Source of the DNA: an uncultured Flammeovirgaceae bacterium
GTDB lineage: Bacteria > Bacteroidota > Bacteroidia > Cytophagales > Cyclobacteriaceae
Assembly: GCA_913045135.1 (NCBI GenBank)
Contig: CAJWQD010000007.1
Coordinates: 1 to 64,000 of the forward strand
Reading direction: 5' to 3'
DNA length: 64,000 bases
Positions 29,518 to 38,393 of the stretch are shown piece after piece (within the stretch, counting starts at the first letter, position 1; every line of letters starts with the position of its first letter). The position numbers and the translations under genes were made by a program. Below the pieces are notes generated by a model, which saw nothing but the letters and a program-made list of their open reading frames with translations, ran no database searches and had not been told where the DNA came from.

Positions 29518-31366
29518 TCAAATCTTTTTCTACTCTGAGTTTATCAATAATAAACTGCTGACGATTTGGGGTGTTTTTCCCCATATAAAATGACAGTAAA
29601 TCTTTAATCTTAGTTTCCTTTCTCAAAATAACTGGTTCTAGTCTAATATCCTCACCGATAAAACCCGCAAACTCATTGGGTGATATCTCACCTAAACCTT
29701 TAAAACGAGTTATTTCAGCATTTTTTCCTAACTTTTGGATTGCTGCTTGTCGTTCAATATCATCATAACAATAATAAGTTTCTTTTTTATTCCTTATGCG
29801 AAAAAGGGGTGTATCTAAAATAAATAAATGACCGTTTCTGACTAATTCAGGGAAAAATTGCAAAAAATAAGTTAATAAGAGCAATCGAATGTGCATTCCA
29901 TCAACATCCGCATCAGTGGCAATAATTATTTTCTTGTATCGCAAACCTTCTAGACCGTCTTCAATGTTTAAGGCGTGCTGTAACAAATTAAATTCTTCAT
30001 TTTCATAAACTACCTTTTTGGTATGGGCATAGCAATTAAAAGGCTTCCCCCTCAAACTGAAAACAGCTTGTGTTTGCACATCTCGAGTTTTGGTGATAGA
30101 TCCACTGGCTGAGTCTCCCTCGGTAATAAAGATCATGCTATCATTTCGGCGCTCTTCGACTAATTTCTTGTCATTAAGGTGAACCCTACAATCTCGAAGC
30201 TTTTTGTTATGCAAATTAGCTTTTTTGGCGCGCTCATTTGCCAGTTTTTTTATCCCTGCTATTTCCTTTCGCTCACGTTCGGATTGAAGAATACGTTTTA
30301 GCAACAAAGCTGCTGATTCACTATTTTGATGCAAATAATTATCTAGCTCTTTTTTAATAAAGTCATTGACAAAAGTTCGCATCGTAGGCCCATCTGGCCC
30401 CATGTTCTGGGAACCTAATTTAGTCTTGGTCTGAGACTCAAATACAGGCTCTTGTACCCTAATTGCTATTGCCGCCACAATACTTGCCCTCACGTCAGAC
30501 GCATCAAAATCTTTTTTAAAAAATTCTCTGACGGTTTTAACGATAGATTCTCTAAATGCAGCCAAATGAGTACCTCCTTGAGTCGTATGCTGACCATTTA
30601 CAAATGAATAATATTCTTCCCCATATTGATTTGAATGAGTCAAGGCGATTTCAATATCCTCTCCCTTGATGTGCATTATAGGATATTTGATATTTTCTTC
30701 ATCGGTTTTACGCCTCAAAAGGTCTAGTAAACCATATTCTGAATGATATTTTTTACCATTTAGGACTAGAGTTAGTCCCGAATTCAAATAAGCATAATTC
30801 CAAATAAGATTATCTAAATAATCGGGAATGAAATGAAAGTTTTTAAAAATAACATTATCTGGGACAAAAGTGATGTAAGTCCCATTTCGATCTGAAGTAC
30901 TCACAATACTAGAATCCGAGGATACTGTTCCTTGATTGAATTCAGCCATTTTGGTTTTGCCCTCGCGAAAAGATTGCACTTTGAAATAACTGGATAAGGC
31001 ATTTACCGCCTTAGTACCTACTCCGTTTAGCCCTACTGATTTTTGAAAGGCTCCAGAATCGTATTTACCTCCAGTATTTATTTTAGAAACACAATCAATG
31101 ACTTTACCTAAAGGAATACCCCTACCATAATCCCTGATTTTAACTTTATGATCACTAACCTTTATTTCAATGGTTTTGCCAAATCCCATCATATGTTCAT
31201 CGATACAATTATCGATGATTTCTTTTACCAAAACATAGATACCATCATCGTGGGCAGAACCATCTCCCAACTTTCCGATGTACATACCTGGCCGAAGACG
31301 AATGTGTTCCTTCCAATCTAAAGACTTTATACTTTCTTCGGTGTAATTAGAATTACCTATTGCCAT
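29486..31366 (-). CDS. parE: DNA topoisomerase IV subunit B
   Basis: A 626-residue type IIA topoisomerase B subunit. The GHKL ATPase domain shows [22 protein letters not shown] and GRGIPLG plus [14 protein letters not shown]. The TOPRIM domain has [10 protein letters not shown] and [11 protein letters not shown], and the C-terminal contact region is present. The length and short C-terminus match ParE-type subunits. It is the first intact gene of the transcript that also holds the lipase-like lipoprotein and parC. Confidence 0.93.
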   Translation of the reverse strand: MAIGNSNYTEESIKSLDWKEHIRLRPGMYIGKLGDGSAHDDGIYVLVKEIIDNCIDEHMMGFGKTIEIKVSDHKVKIRDYGRGIPLGKVIDCVSKINTGGKYDSGAFQKSVGLNGVGTKAVNALSSYFKVQSFREGKTKMAEFNQGTVSSDSSIVSTSDRNGTYITFVPDNVIFKNFHFIPDYLDNLIWNYAYLNSGLTLVLNGKKYHSEYGLLDLLRRKTDEENIKYPIMHIKGEDIEIALTHSNQYGEEYYSFVNGQHTTQGGTHLAAFRESIVKTVREFFKKDFDASDVRASIVAAIAIRVQEPVFESQTKTKLGSQNMGPDGPTMRTFVNDFIKKELDNYLHQNSESAALLLKRILQSERERKEIAGIKKLANERAKKANLHNKKLRDCRVHLNDKKLVEERRNDSMIFITEGDSASGSITKTRDVQTQAVFSLRGKPFNCYAHTKKVVYENEEFNLLQHALNIEDGLEGLRYKKIIIATDADVDGMHIRLLLLTYFLQFFPELVRNGHLFILDTPLFRIRNKKETYYCYDDIERQAAIQKLGKNAEITRFKGLGEISPNEFAGFIGEDIRLEPVILRKETKIKDLLSFYMGKNTPNRQQFIIDKLRVEKDLIEEENSKIEN

Positions 31367-31507
31367 TAATAATATGAATATTATGGATCGTTAAAACCAA
31401 GTGGGAAATTATAAAAAAAAACGCACCTATTGATAAAATATTTTTTTAAAGTACTCGACTTATTATTTAAATAGATTTGTATAAAACTTTGATTTACAAA
31501 TATTTAA

Positions 31508-31948
31508 TTAGTGAAACCATTTTTTGGTTGACATAAAATAAATTGCCAATGCCATCCAAATCAACAATAATATTGGGCCTAAAAAATTTAAATAAACATA
31601 ATTTGAAAGCTCTAGGCTTGACGTATTGTTAAGTACTCCAAGAAATCCTATCAAAAAACAGATATAAAAATTTACAACTACAGGAAGGGCTGCAAACCAA
31701 CCTGCTAAAAGAAGCCCAAATTTTTGGACTATTAATGGAGCTATGATTTTGATCAAAAGCCAAAGAAGAATATTGATCACCAAAAATAGCAACGAACCCA
31801 AATAAAAAAAATAGGTGCGGTGCATGGTTGGCATATCTGCCTTTAAGGAAAAGATTACTACAGGGTCTAAATAGGCATATACTACACTTAAGGTTCCTAA
31901 GAAAATTATGATAGACAACAATCTAACAAAATTTACGGCTTTGAGCAT
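31508..31948 (-). CDS. Small integral membrane protein of unknown function
   Basis: A 146-residue protein with four predicted transmembrane helices (about 7-27, 45-68, 78-105 and 117-138). No conserved motif that I recognise. It is followed by parE after 141 bp. It may be a conserved Bacteroidota membrane protein linked to the topoisomerase genes by position only. Confidence 0.6.
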   Translation of the reverse strand: MLKAVNFVRLLSIIIFLGTLSVVYAYLDPVVIFSLKADMPTMHRTYFFYLGSLLFLVINILLWLLIKIIAPLIVQKFGLLLAGWFAALPVVVNFYICFLIGFLGVLNNTSSLELSNYVYLNFLGPILLLIWMALAIYFMSTKKWFH

Positions 31949-32600
31949 AGAATGAGATTTTAAAATATCGTACCTGGTTAATCGCGTTTCACAAAACTAG
32001 AATCAAAAACAATAATATTTAAATATATTTTATTACAAAATATCCAAAATTATTTTTATTTATTAATTTTTACAAAGGTATATCGTAAGCTTAATTTATT
32101 TGAATCTTCTTACCTGAATAATCACCGGATTAACTTTTCAAATCAAATTGGTATACCAAAATACATTTACTTTAACAGTAATAGCACATGCACTTGCCTT
32201 ACCGTTTTAATCATTGTCTGCTTGTACTTGCATCGTCTTAGCTGTCTAATAAGCTATAACTTAAGGGTACCTTAGGTTCAAATCAAAGCCCACTGACCAA
32301 TAAATCTAATTCGTCTCAAATTGGTTAAATATGAAATTTCATAAGGATGCCAATATTATTATTCATCAATACCATGTAAGATTCCTAAGCTGATTTACTT
32401 TTTTCCAAAAGGTAGCTCTTCACATGAGGTTAATTGAAAAAAAGTTAATCTTTCTAGAATAAATGATCTTCAGATATCTTAAACTACCTAACCATTGTAA
32501 AGATAAATACCAATGACCTGCATCTACGATGTCCAATTGGTTCGCAATGCCTTAAAGTTGTGCAAGTCCTATGCCAAAATAAAATACTTTATGAAAATTG
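31949..32600. other. AT-rich spacer, no gene recognised
   Basis: No intact gene. A minus-strand -7 motif (TACCTTTG, plus 32073-32080) lies 125 bp before the membrane-protein start. Several minus-strand stretches between 32170 and 32590 look weakly protein-like but contain about as many stops as expected by chance, so I do not call a remnant. Confidence 0.4.
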
Positions 32601-32843
32601 TTAACTCAACTTGCGCGTCCAATACTCAGACTCACTGAGTTGATCTATTCTCCCGGCCTGCTGCGCCTGTTTTAATGTATCATCGATCTCTCCCGAAGAA
32701 GTCAAATGAAAATGTCCACATTGATCGCAGGTATAAAATGTTCGAGTTGCTGAATTTTGGTATTTTACATGAATCCTGATCAAAGCTTCTTTAGCTTCCT
32801 GTTCGCTATGATAAATATTTTTTTTTGAAGGGCAGTCGCTCAT
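32601..32843 (-). CDS. Small zinc-ribbon-like conserved protein
   Basis: An 80-residue protein with CPSKKNIY at the start and a FYTCDQCGHFHLTS core. Together the first Cys, the CxxC pair and the nearby His residues suggest a zinc ribbon. It resembles a family of small Bacteroidota proteins of unknown role. A TAnnTTTG motif lies 18 bp upstream, so it is probably expressed as a single gene. Confidence 0.7.
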   Translation of the reverse strand: MSDCPSKKNIYHSEQEAKEALIRIHVKYQNSATRTFYTCDQCGHFHLTSSGEIDDTLKQAQQAGRIDQLSESEYWTRKLS

Positions 32844-32861
32844 TTAATTTACATTTAATCT

Positions 32862-32869
32862 CAAAATTA
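32862..32869 (-). promoter_or_regulatory. -7 promoter motif for the zinc-ribbon gene
   Basis: The minus strand reads TAATTTTG, 18 bp before the ATG at 32843. Motif match only. Confidence 0.4.
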
Positions 32870-32923
32870 TGAAATTCATTGTAATTTAACACACTAAATA
32901 CAGTTTGATCTGTATGGCCAGCA

Positions 32924-32940
32924 ATGACTTTGAAAGTCAT
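32924..32940. promoter_or_regulatory. 17-bp palindrome between divergent genes, possible operator
   Basis: ATGACTTT-G-AAAGTCAT is a perfect 8+1+8 inverted repeat, 26 bp upstream of the maoC -7 motif and between two divergent promoters. Position and symmetry fit a dimeric regulator's binding site; no regulator gene is nearby. Confidence 0.45.
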
Positions 32941-32965
32941 ATGATTTTTTAAAACCTGAATTATT

Positions 32966-32973
32966 TAAATTTG
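32966..32973 (+). promoter_or_regulatory. -7 promoter motif for the MaoC-like gene
   Basis: TAAATTTG matches the consensus exactly and ends 23 bp before the ATG at 32997. The same octamer precedes the S1-protein, fba and hydroxyacyl-CoA dehydrogenase genes. Confidence 0.5.
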
Positions 32974-32996
32974 CTTAGAATTTAATACTTAAATGT

Positions 32997-33464
32997 ATGA
33001 AACGTTTAATCTTATCAAATTTTCATGATTTTGAGTCTAGAATAAATACGGTTTTAGGATCATCAGCGTATTTTAAAATTGATCAAGATCAAGTCAATAA
33101 ATTTGCCGATGCAACCGAGGATCATCAATGGATTCATACAGATCCAAATCGAGCTGTTCAAGAAAGTCCTTTTGGTGGGACCATTGCTCATGGTTATCTG
33201 ACCTTGTCTTTGGTTCCTCATTTATGGGACCAAATCTTAGAGGTTAAAAACCTTAAAATGATGGTGAATTATGGTATTGAAGCTCTTCGATTCAATCAGC
33301 CTGTAGCTGTTGGTGCCCAAGTTAAATTACATGCAACCTTAAAGTCAGCGATCAATTTGCGTGGTATTACCAAAATAGAAGTTGATACCAAACTAGAAAT
33401 AAAAGATGTCAGAAAACCTGCCTTCTCTGCAGTTTTGGTTTTTTTATATCATTTCAATCAATGA
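32997..33464 (+). CDS. MaoC-family (R)-specific enoyl-CoA hydratase
   Basis: A 155-residue single-hotdog dehydratase. The hydratase-2 motif is ADATEDHQWIHTDP, with the catalytic Asp/His pair, followed by GGTIAHGYLTLSLVP. Such enzymes hydrate trans-2-enoyl-CoA to the (R)-3-hydroxyacyl-CoA. The motif and length are standard, but chain-length preference is unknown. It is monocistronic, divergent from the zinc-ribbon gene across a palindrome-containing promoter region. Confidence 0.9.
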   Translation: MKRLILSNFHDFESRINTVLGSSAYFKIDQDQVNKFADATEDHQWIHTDPNRAVQESPFGGTIAHGYLTLSLVPHLWDQILEVKNLKMMVNYGIEALRFNQPVAVGAQVKLHATLKSAINLRGITKIEVDTKLEIKDVRKPAFSAVLVFLYHFNQ

Positions 33465-33708
33465 AATCAAATTATAATTACCTATTTTAACTATAGCTTT
33501 TTGGTTTATATAATTAGTGATAATCAAAAAAATAATTTTATAACCATCTTTATGTGGATCGATGGTGTTTGGATATCACTGAAGAACCATGTAAATCCAT
33601 TTATCATAATGAATGTGAAAATCAGTCATATTTATTTTAATATTAATTAGCTTAATTAAATTAAATCAGCTTAAACTGCTTAAGACACCTTAATTTCTAA
33701 ACAAAACG

Positions 33709-33927
33709 ATGTGAGATCATAAAAACGCCCTCCAGACAGGTTTAATAATTATCTTTTGTCTAAATGTTTTTGTAAACTTTTTAAATGCTCACGCTTAAAA
33801 AGTTTACACAGCAGATGTCGATTGTAAATCAGACTTAAAAGTTTATCTAGTGAGCTCTGGTATTCGAACAGACTTATTTGTTTACAACATGAACTCAGGT
33901 AATCAAGCTAGGGAAAACAATGATTAA
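33709..33927 (+). pseudogene. Remnant of a small secreted repeat protein
   Basis: From the ATG at 33709 one frame reads a signal peptide (GLIIIFCLNVFVNFLNAHA) and then KVYTADVDCKSDLKVYLVSS and GIRTDLFVYNMNSGNQAREN. The recurring 'KVY...DLKVY...DLFVY' pattern resembles a family of small exported Bacteroidota proteins built from such units (possibly DUF6150; not certain). The frame is broken by TGA at codon 2 and TAA at 33796, exactly after the signal-peptide AHA where Gln would be normal, and ends at TAA 33925. Weak similarity continues to about 34035 with more stops. The gene is dead. Confidence 0.6.
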
Positions 33928-34022
33928 TGATTTTTTTAATCTCTGATCTTGAATTATACCAACAATAATGAAACAGACATATGATTCGAAAAAAAATAGT
34001 CATGCCATACGAGATCATCAAA

Positions 34023-34311
34023 TCATTTAATACCTTTTTTTACAATAACTTTAATTACCGGTTTCCCTCAGATGACAGGGGTATCTATTTCAATTTCAAT
34101 ATTATCATCTTCATCGATCATCATCGCTCCGTCATGTTAAAACATTATTATATCCTATCCCCTCATATGTACCATATGAAGAACGTCGGGACCGTTCAAT
34201 ATTCTTAGACTTTGATTACTGTTTTGATGACCTAACAAATAACCTAATAGACCAAACACAATTGTGATTATGATGATTATAAACCTATTTAATGTTTAAA
34301 GCTTTCATCAT
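34023..34311 (-). pseudogene. Remnant of a membrane-anchored protein
   Basis: On the minus strand MMKALNI (ATG at 34311) is joined by a one-base shift to NRFIIIIITIVFGLLGYLLG, a clear membrane anchor, followed by HQNSNQSLRILNGPDVLHMV, then MIDEDDNIEIEIDTPV and KPVIKVIVKKGIK. At least three stops and one frameshift interrupt it. I cannot name the family. It overlaps, on the opposite strand, the weak tail of the preceding remnant, so at least one of the two boundaries is approximate. Confidence 0.5.
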
Positions 34312-34456
34312 TTTTATAAATATGCTGAAAGCAAAAATTGAATCGAAATGAAGTTTTTAGCTTATAATCGAATCATTGCATGAATAGGTTAACAACGGTT
34401 TAGTAAATGAGCACCTATCTTCACAAAAGTTTTTATTAATAAATAAACGATTTTAT

Positions 34457-34636
34457 CTAAAATATTTCTTCTACGCTACCAACCTCACCATCCTCGAGCC
34501 GTACCTTGATTCCATGGGGGTGACTGGCTGATTTAGTCAAGATATTTTTTACAAAGTCATGAGTCACTTTCATCAGCCTTGAATACAATTTTTACTTACA
34601 AACCTAACTAATATTACTTCGCTGTGTACCCTTCAT
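34457..34636 (-). pseudogene. ywbE: Decayed ywbE (DUF2196)
   Basis: The minus strand reads MKGTQRSNIS, then in another frame VKIVFKADESD, then in the first frame FVKNILTKSASHPHGIKVRL followed by EDGEVGSVEEIF and a stop. This matches the small YwbE/DUF2196 protein in order and length, including its hallmark HPHGIKVRL. Two frameshifts and three or more stops make it non-functional. It lies 4 bp after the PIF1-like helicase gene. Confidence 0.85.
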
Positions 34637-34640
34637 TAAT

Positions 34641-36311
34641 TTAGATCTTGATATTTAACTCTTGGTTAAAATATTTTTTCAATGTATTCAAATTCTTTTG
34701 CTCTAAATCATTTAGTAATAATTCTCTTTTATTAACCCACTCCAAATAAATCCGTTTACACTTATCAAATAAAGGTTGCTGGGTATCATTCCTGTAGCCT
34801 ATCCCATTTGTAATACATTCTCGACATTCCAAAAAACGATAATTAAAAAAAGCTTTTCGTGCTAATTTATAAAAATAATCTGCCTTCCCATTGAGAAGAT
34901 CTTGCTCATTTTGACTCTTTTGATCGTAGTATTGAGAAAAATAAATAACAATTGGATCGGTCTTAATGGCGTTTGGGTTAAATAAAGACTTAAAGACTAA
35001 TCCCTTCAATGAAGTACATCTACTCAGAGCTACATAAGCTTGACCATTAGTAAAAGTATCGTTAATGTCAGCAATTACCTTCTCAAAAGTTATTCCTTGA
35101 CTTTTGTGGATAGTAATAGCCCAAGCCAGTCGGACAGGTATCTGAGTGAAAGCACCAATTTCTTCTGATACAATGGTCTTTAGCTCTGGATGCCATCGGT
35201 AAGAAATATTGGTCCAAGTAGTCCGATATATTGTAATATATTCGTGAGATTTAGTACTGATCACAATATGATCTTCGTGTAATTCCAGAATAGTCCCAAT
35301 ACTTCCATTGAAATATTTTTTAGAGGTGTATTGATTCACTCCATCATCAGAAGGAATCACCCCTGAGTCATTGATGATAGTCATTATTTGTGCTCCAATT
35401 TTTAAGGCTAAATTTTCTTGAGTCCGCATAAAAGATGAAGGAAAAACACCTTCAACTAAGCCCACATAATTTCTCTTGTCAGTCTTTAAGGCCTTCAATT
35501 TATTTTCATTCACCTTATCTACCCTTTGATTAGTCGTGCTTAATTGAATATAGTTGTCCTCTAATTTGGGCTTAAAATTAGGGATGTAACGACGATTCAA
35601 TAAAGCCATATCATCAGTAGTTATTTGATTGAACCGGACTTTATTCAGCAATTCAACAAATTGTAAATTTTTTTGTCGGTAGATTTTTTTTAACTCAAGT
35701 TTTACTGGTTTGATCATTTTAAATACATTGGAGCTAAAAAAATACAAAGTTTTATAATATTCTTTCAGTATGGCTTGTTCCTCACGTTTTACTACTGGAG
35801 GTAACTGAAACGGATCTCCCAACATCAATACCTGAACTCCACCAAATGGTAGGTAGGGTTTATCTCTGTATACCCTTAAAATATATTCAATAGCATCTAG
35901 CACATCACAGCGTACCATTGATATCTCATCAATAATTAATAATTCCATCTCTCGAATGATTTGAGATTTTTCGCGATTATATTTAAGCATTTCAAATATA
36001 TTGATTTGATCCTCACTCATTTTTTGAGTACTAAATCGCGTATCGTCGGGGCGCAAAGGCTCAAAAGGGAGTTTAAAAAAGGAATGAATGGTTACACCTC
36101 CCGAATTGATGGCTGCCACCCCTGTTGGAGCTACGACTACTTTTTTTTTTGAAGAAATAGCTGTAACATATTTCAGAAAAGTAGTCTTGCCTGTTCCAGC
36201 TCTTCCGGTAAGATATATTGAACGATCTGTAGACTGAACAAATTCTACAGCCGAATTGAATTCCCGATTGTGTGGATCGAGAGTAGCTAAAAACTCCACC
36301 AAATTATCCAT
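34641..36311 (-). CDS. PIF1-like superfamily 1 DNA helicase
   Basis: A 556-residue helicase. Walker A is YLTGRAGTGKTTFLKYV, followed by VVVAPTGVAAINSGGVTIHS, Walker B LLIIDEISMV and the sensor GDPFQLPPV. The C-terminal RecA-like half has AWAITIHKSQGITFEKV and AYVALSRCTSLKGL (motifs V and VI). A helical region of about 70 residues at the end (FYKLARKAFFNYRFLECREC) is specific to some Bacteroidota members. It probably unwinds structured DNA. It starts 3 bp after the DEAD-box helicase stop, so the two helicases are co-transcribed. Confidence 0.9.
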   Translation of the reverse strand: MDNLVEFLATLDPHNREFNSAVEFVQSTDRSIYLTGRAGTGKTTFLKYVTAISSKKKVVVAPTGVAAINSGGVTIHSFFKLPFEPLRPDDTRFSTQKMSEDQINIFEMLKYNREKSQIIREMELLIIDEISMVRCDVLDAIEYILRVYRDKPYLPFGGVQVLMLGDPFQLPPVVKREEQAILKEYYKTLYFFSSNVFKMIKPVKLELKKIYRQKNLQFVELLNKVRFNQITTDDMALLNRRYIPNFKPKLEDNYIQLSTTNQRVDKVNENKLKALKTDKRNYVGLVEGVFPSSFMRTQENLALKIGAQIMTIINDSGVIPSDDGVNQYTSKKYFNGSIGTILELHEDHIVISTKSHEYITIYRTTWTNISYRWHPELKTIVSEEIGAFTQIPVRLAWAITIHKSQGITFEKVIADINDTFTNGQAYVALSRCTSLKGLVFKSLFNPNAIKTDPIVIYFSQYYDQKSQNEQDLLNGKADYFYKLARKAFFNYRFLECRECITNGIGYRNDTQQPLFDKCKRIYLEWVNKRELLLNDLEQKNLNTLKKYFNQELNIKI

Positions 36312-36314
36312 GAA

Positions 36315-37427
36315 TTATTGTAGTTGCTTGAATTCAATATGGAGTTGCTTACTAATCAACCTCATTTGCTTAACCTCTTTTGGCGCAACTAATAGGATAG
36401 ATACGCCTCTCTTCCCTTTTCGGGCCGTGCGCCCACTTCTATGGGTATAATATTCTACTTGATCAGGTAATTGATAATGAAATACGTAAGCTAAATTATC
36501 TATATCTATACCTCTTGCGGAAATATCTGTGGCGATCAATACCTTGAGCTTATCTCCCTTAAAAGCACGCATGACTTTGTTCCGTTCAATCTGCTTGAGA
36601 TCACCGTGAATACAGCCCACTTGATAATTCTTCTCTGTTAATTGATCGTGAAGTTGTTTGGTTGCTCGTTTGGTCTTACAAAAAATGATACCTCGTTCCT
36701 TTTTATGTGACTTTAGAAAAAAAACCAAAGCCTCCATTTTTTGAGCTTGCTCACAAATGGCATATTGATGTGATATATCTGGATTGACTTGTTGACCTCT
36801 ATTGACCTCTACCTTAACTGCATCAGGATCCATATAATTACTGATGATCTGAGTAATTTCTTTGGGCATAGTCGCAGAAAACATCCAGGTATTGCTTGCA
36901 CGTGAAGTTTGTTCTAATATCAAATCTAAATCTTTTTTAAATCCAATACTCAGCATTTCGTCTGCCTCGTCCAACACGACTATTTTTAATTGCCTCAAGT
37001 CCACTGCCTTTCTGCGCCGTAAATCTAATAATCTTCCTGGCGTAGCCACTAATATGTGAGTTTTTCTCCTTAGGGAACTGATCTGAGTTTCTATTTTTTC
37101 ACCACCATAAACGGCTTCAACAAATATCTTTTCTGTATATTTTGTTAACTTAAATATTTGCTTGGCAATTTGTTTTCCCAATTCTCTAGTGGGACATAAA
37201 ATCAACGCTTGAATTTTAGGTTTAGTGAAATCTATATTCTGTATGATTGGAATGCTGTAGGCCGCTGTTTTTCCCGTACCCGTTTGTGCTAAACCAATAA
37301 AATCTATCGGTGATCTAATGAGCTTAGGAATAGACTGAACTTGAATTCCTGTAGGCTTAAAGATGCCGAGCCCTTCAAGACCTTGAATAACTTGATGAGT
37401 AACACCCAATGATTTAAATGATGCCAA
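36315..37427 (-). CDS. DEAD-box ATP-dependent RNA helicase
   Basis: A 370-residue DEAD-box protein with all motifs: Q motif PTGIQVQSIP, AQTGTGKTAAY, PTRELGKQIA, VATPGRLLDL, LDEADEMLSIG, SAT, TDISARGIDI and HRSGRTARKGKRG. The frame is open to a TTG at 37451, but a perfect TAnnTTTG motif overlaps that codon. The family's usual start (MxFKSLG) corresponds to the TTG at 37427, which I chose. It is a minimal helicase core without a C-terminal extension, likely involved in RNA remodelling or ribosome assembly. It is divergent from the S1 protein gene. Confidence 0.92.
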   Translation of the reverse strand: MASFKSLGVTHQVIQGLEGLGIFKPTGIQVQSIPKLIRSPIDFIGLAQTGTGKTAAYSIPIIQNIDFTKPKIQALILCPTRELGKQIAKQIFKLTKYTEKIFVEAVYGGEKIETQISSLRRKTHILVATPGRLLDLRRRKAVDLRQLKIVVLDEADEMLSIGFKKDLDLILEQTSRASNTWMFSATMPKEITQIISNYMDPDAVKVEVNRGQQVNPDISHQYAICEQAQKMEALVFFLKSHKKERGIIFCKTKRATKQLHDQLTEKNYQVGCIHGDLKQIERNKVMRAFKGDKLKVLIATDISARGIDIDNLAYVFHYQLPDQVEYYTHRSGRTARKGKRGVSILLVAPKEVKQMRLISKQLHIEFKQLQ

Positions 37428-37448
37428 AATATATAAATTATTTATCGT

Positions 37449-37456
37449 CAAAGTTA
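37449..37456 (-). promoter_or_regulatory. -7 promoter motif for the helicase operon
   Basis: The minus strand reads TAACTTTG, 21 bp before the chosen TTG start. It overlaps the other candidate TTG at 37451, which argues against that start. Confidence 0.45.
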
Positions 37457-37518
37457 CTCCAATTTATTTGCTCGGATGAAATAAAGGAAATGAGCATCAT
37501 ATTAGTTTAGATTCAGAG

Positions 37519-37526
37519 TAAATTTG
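37519..37526 (+). promoter_or_regulatory. -7 promoter motif for the S1 protein gene
   Basis: TAAATTTG ends 6 bp before the ATG at 37533 and overlaps the alternative TTG codon at 37524, implying a leaderless or nearly leaderless mRNA. Confidence 0.45.
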
Positions 37527-37532
37527 CTATGT

Positions 37533-38393
37533 ATGATTTATATTGGAATACATAACGAACTGGTAGTTGATCGCATATTGAGCCCTGGCGCTTTTTTGAT
37601 AGACAGTGAAGGAAATGATGTCCTCCTGCCTAATAAATATTTACCTAAAGAAACAAAAGTAGGTGATCAACTCAAAGTATTTGTCTATAATGACTCTAAA
37701 GACCGTATCGTGGCTACCACTCTAAGTCCTTTACTACAGTTAAATCAATTTGGTTACTTGAAAGTAAAAGATATCAATAATATAGGTGCTTTTTTGGATT
37801 GGGGTCTGGAAAAAGACTTACTTGTTCCATTTAGACAACAGCATGGACGCCTTAATGTTGGCCAGTGGTGTCTAGTCTATTTATATGTTGATAAACTCAC
37901 CAATCGATTAGCCGCAACCACTAAAGTAGAGAAGTACTTTAAAAAAGAAAATATTGAACTTGAAGTAAACCAAGAAGTTGATCTAATTATCACTAGTAAG
38001 AGTAATTTAGGAGTTAATGTCATAATTAACAACACCTATAGTGGTATGATTTTCCAAAATCAAATCTACAAAGACATTATGATGGGTGATAAGGTCAAAG
38101 GATTCATTGAACAGATTCGGCCTGATGGGAAAATTAATGTGACTTTAAGAAAAAAGGGAATGAAAAACCTTGAAGAAGGTGCTCAAACCATTTTGGATGA
38201 ATTGAAAACCTCTGAGGGTTTTATGGCCCTGACTGACAAAAGTACTCCTGAAGAAATTCAATCGGTACTTCAAATGAGTAAAAAAAATTTTAAGAAATCG
38301 TTGGGTATTCTTTACCGGAACAAACAGGTATTATTAAAAAAAGAAGGAGTCTTGTTAAAGTCAATTGAAGAAAAAAAGACCTTTTTATCTTAA
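37533..38393 (+). CDS. S1-domain RNA-binding protein, CvfB-like
   Basis: A 286-residue protein with CvfB/YitL architecture: three or four S1-type OB domains (about 1-60, 62-130 and 135-210) and a C-terminal winged helix (about 215-286, ending LKSIEEKKTFLS). Characteristic text is DVLLPNKYLPKETKVGDQ and NIGAFLDWGLEKDLLVPFRQ. Family members bind RNA and affect gene expression; the targets here are unknown. The ATG at 37533 is preferred to a TTG at 37524, which lies in the promoter motif. Its last 9 bp overlap the opposite-strand beta-helix pseudogene. Confidence 0.88.
   Translation: MIYIGIHNELVVDRILSPGAFLIDSEGNDVLLPNKYLPKETKVGDQLKVFVYNDSKDRIVATTLSPLLQLNQFGYLKVKDINNIGAFLDWGLEKDLLVPFRQQHGRLNVGQWCLVYLYVDKLTNRLAATTKVEKYFKKENIELEVNQEVDLIITSKSNLGVNVIINNTYSGMIFQNQIYKDIMMGDKVKGFIEQIRPDGKINVTLRKKGMKNLEEGAQTILDELKTSEGFMALTDKSTPEEIQSVLQMSKKNFKKSLGILYRNKQVLLKKEGVLLKSIEEKKTFLS

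Noticed and set aside
32270-32290. GGTTCAAATC resembling a tRNA T-arm
   Set aside because: The flanking 5-base arms do not pair and no acceptor or anticodon stem can be formed around it.
32170-32590. Protein-like minus-strand stretches (for example NGKASACAITVKVNV and VIGIYLYNG) suggesting a decayed T9SS protein
   Set aside because: Stops occur about as often as expected by chance in such AT-rich DNA and no family match could be built.
33490-33690. A minus-strand frame with about 60 codons and one stop between the MaoC gene and the repeat-protein remnant
   Set aside because: No recognisable motif, no ribosome-binding site seen, and the composition is dominated by AT-rich codons.
33981-34208. 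A 75-codon plus-strand frame starting MIRKKIVMPYE
   Set aside because: It lies over two recognisable remnants in other frames, has no family resemblance and is better explained as chance.
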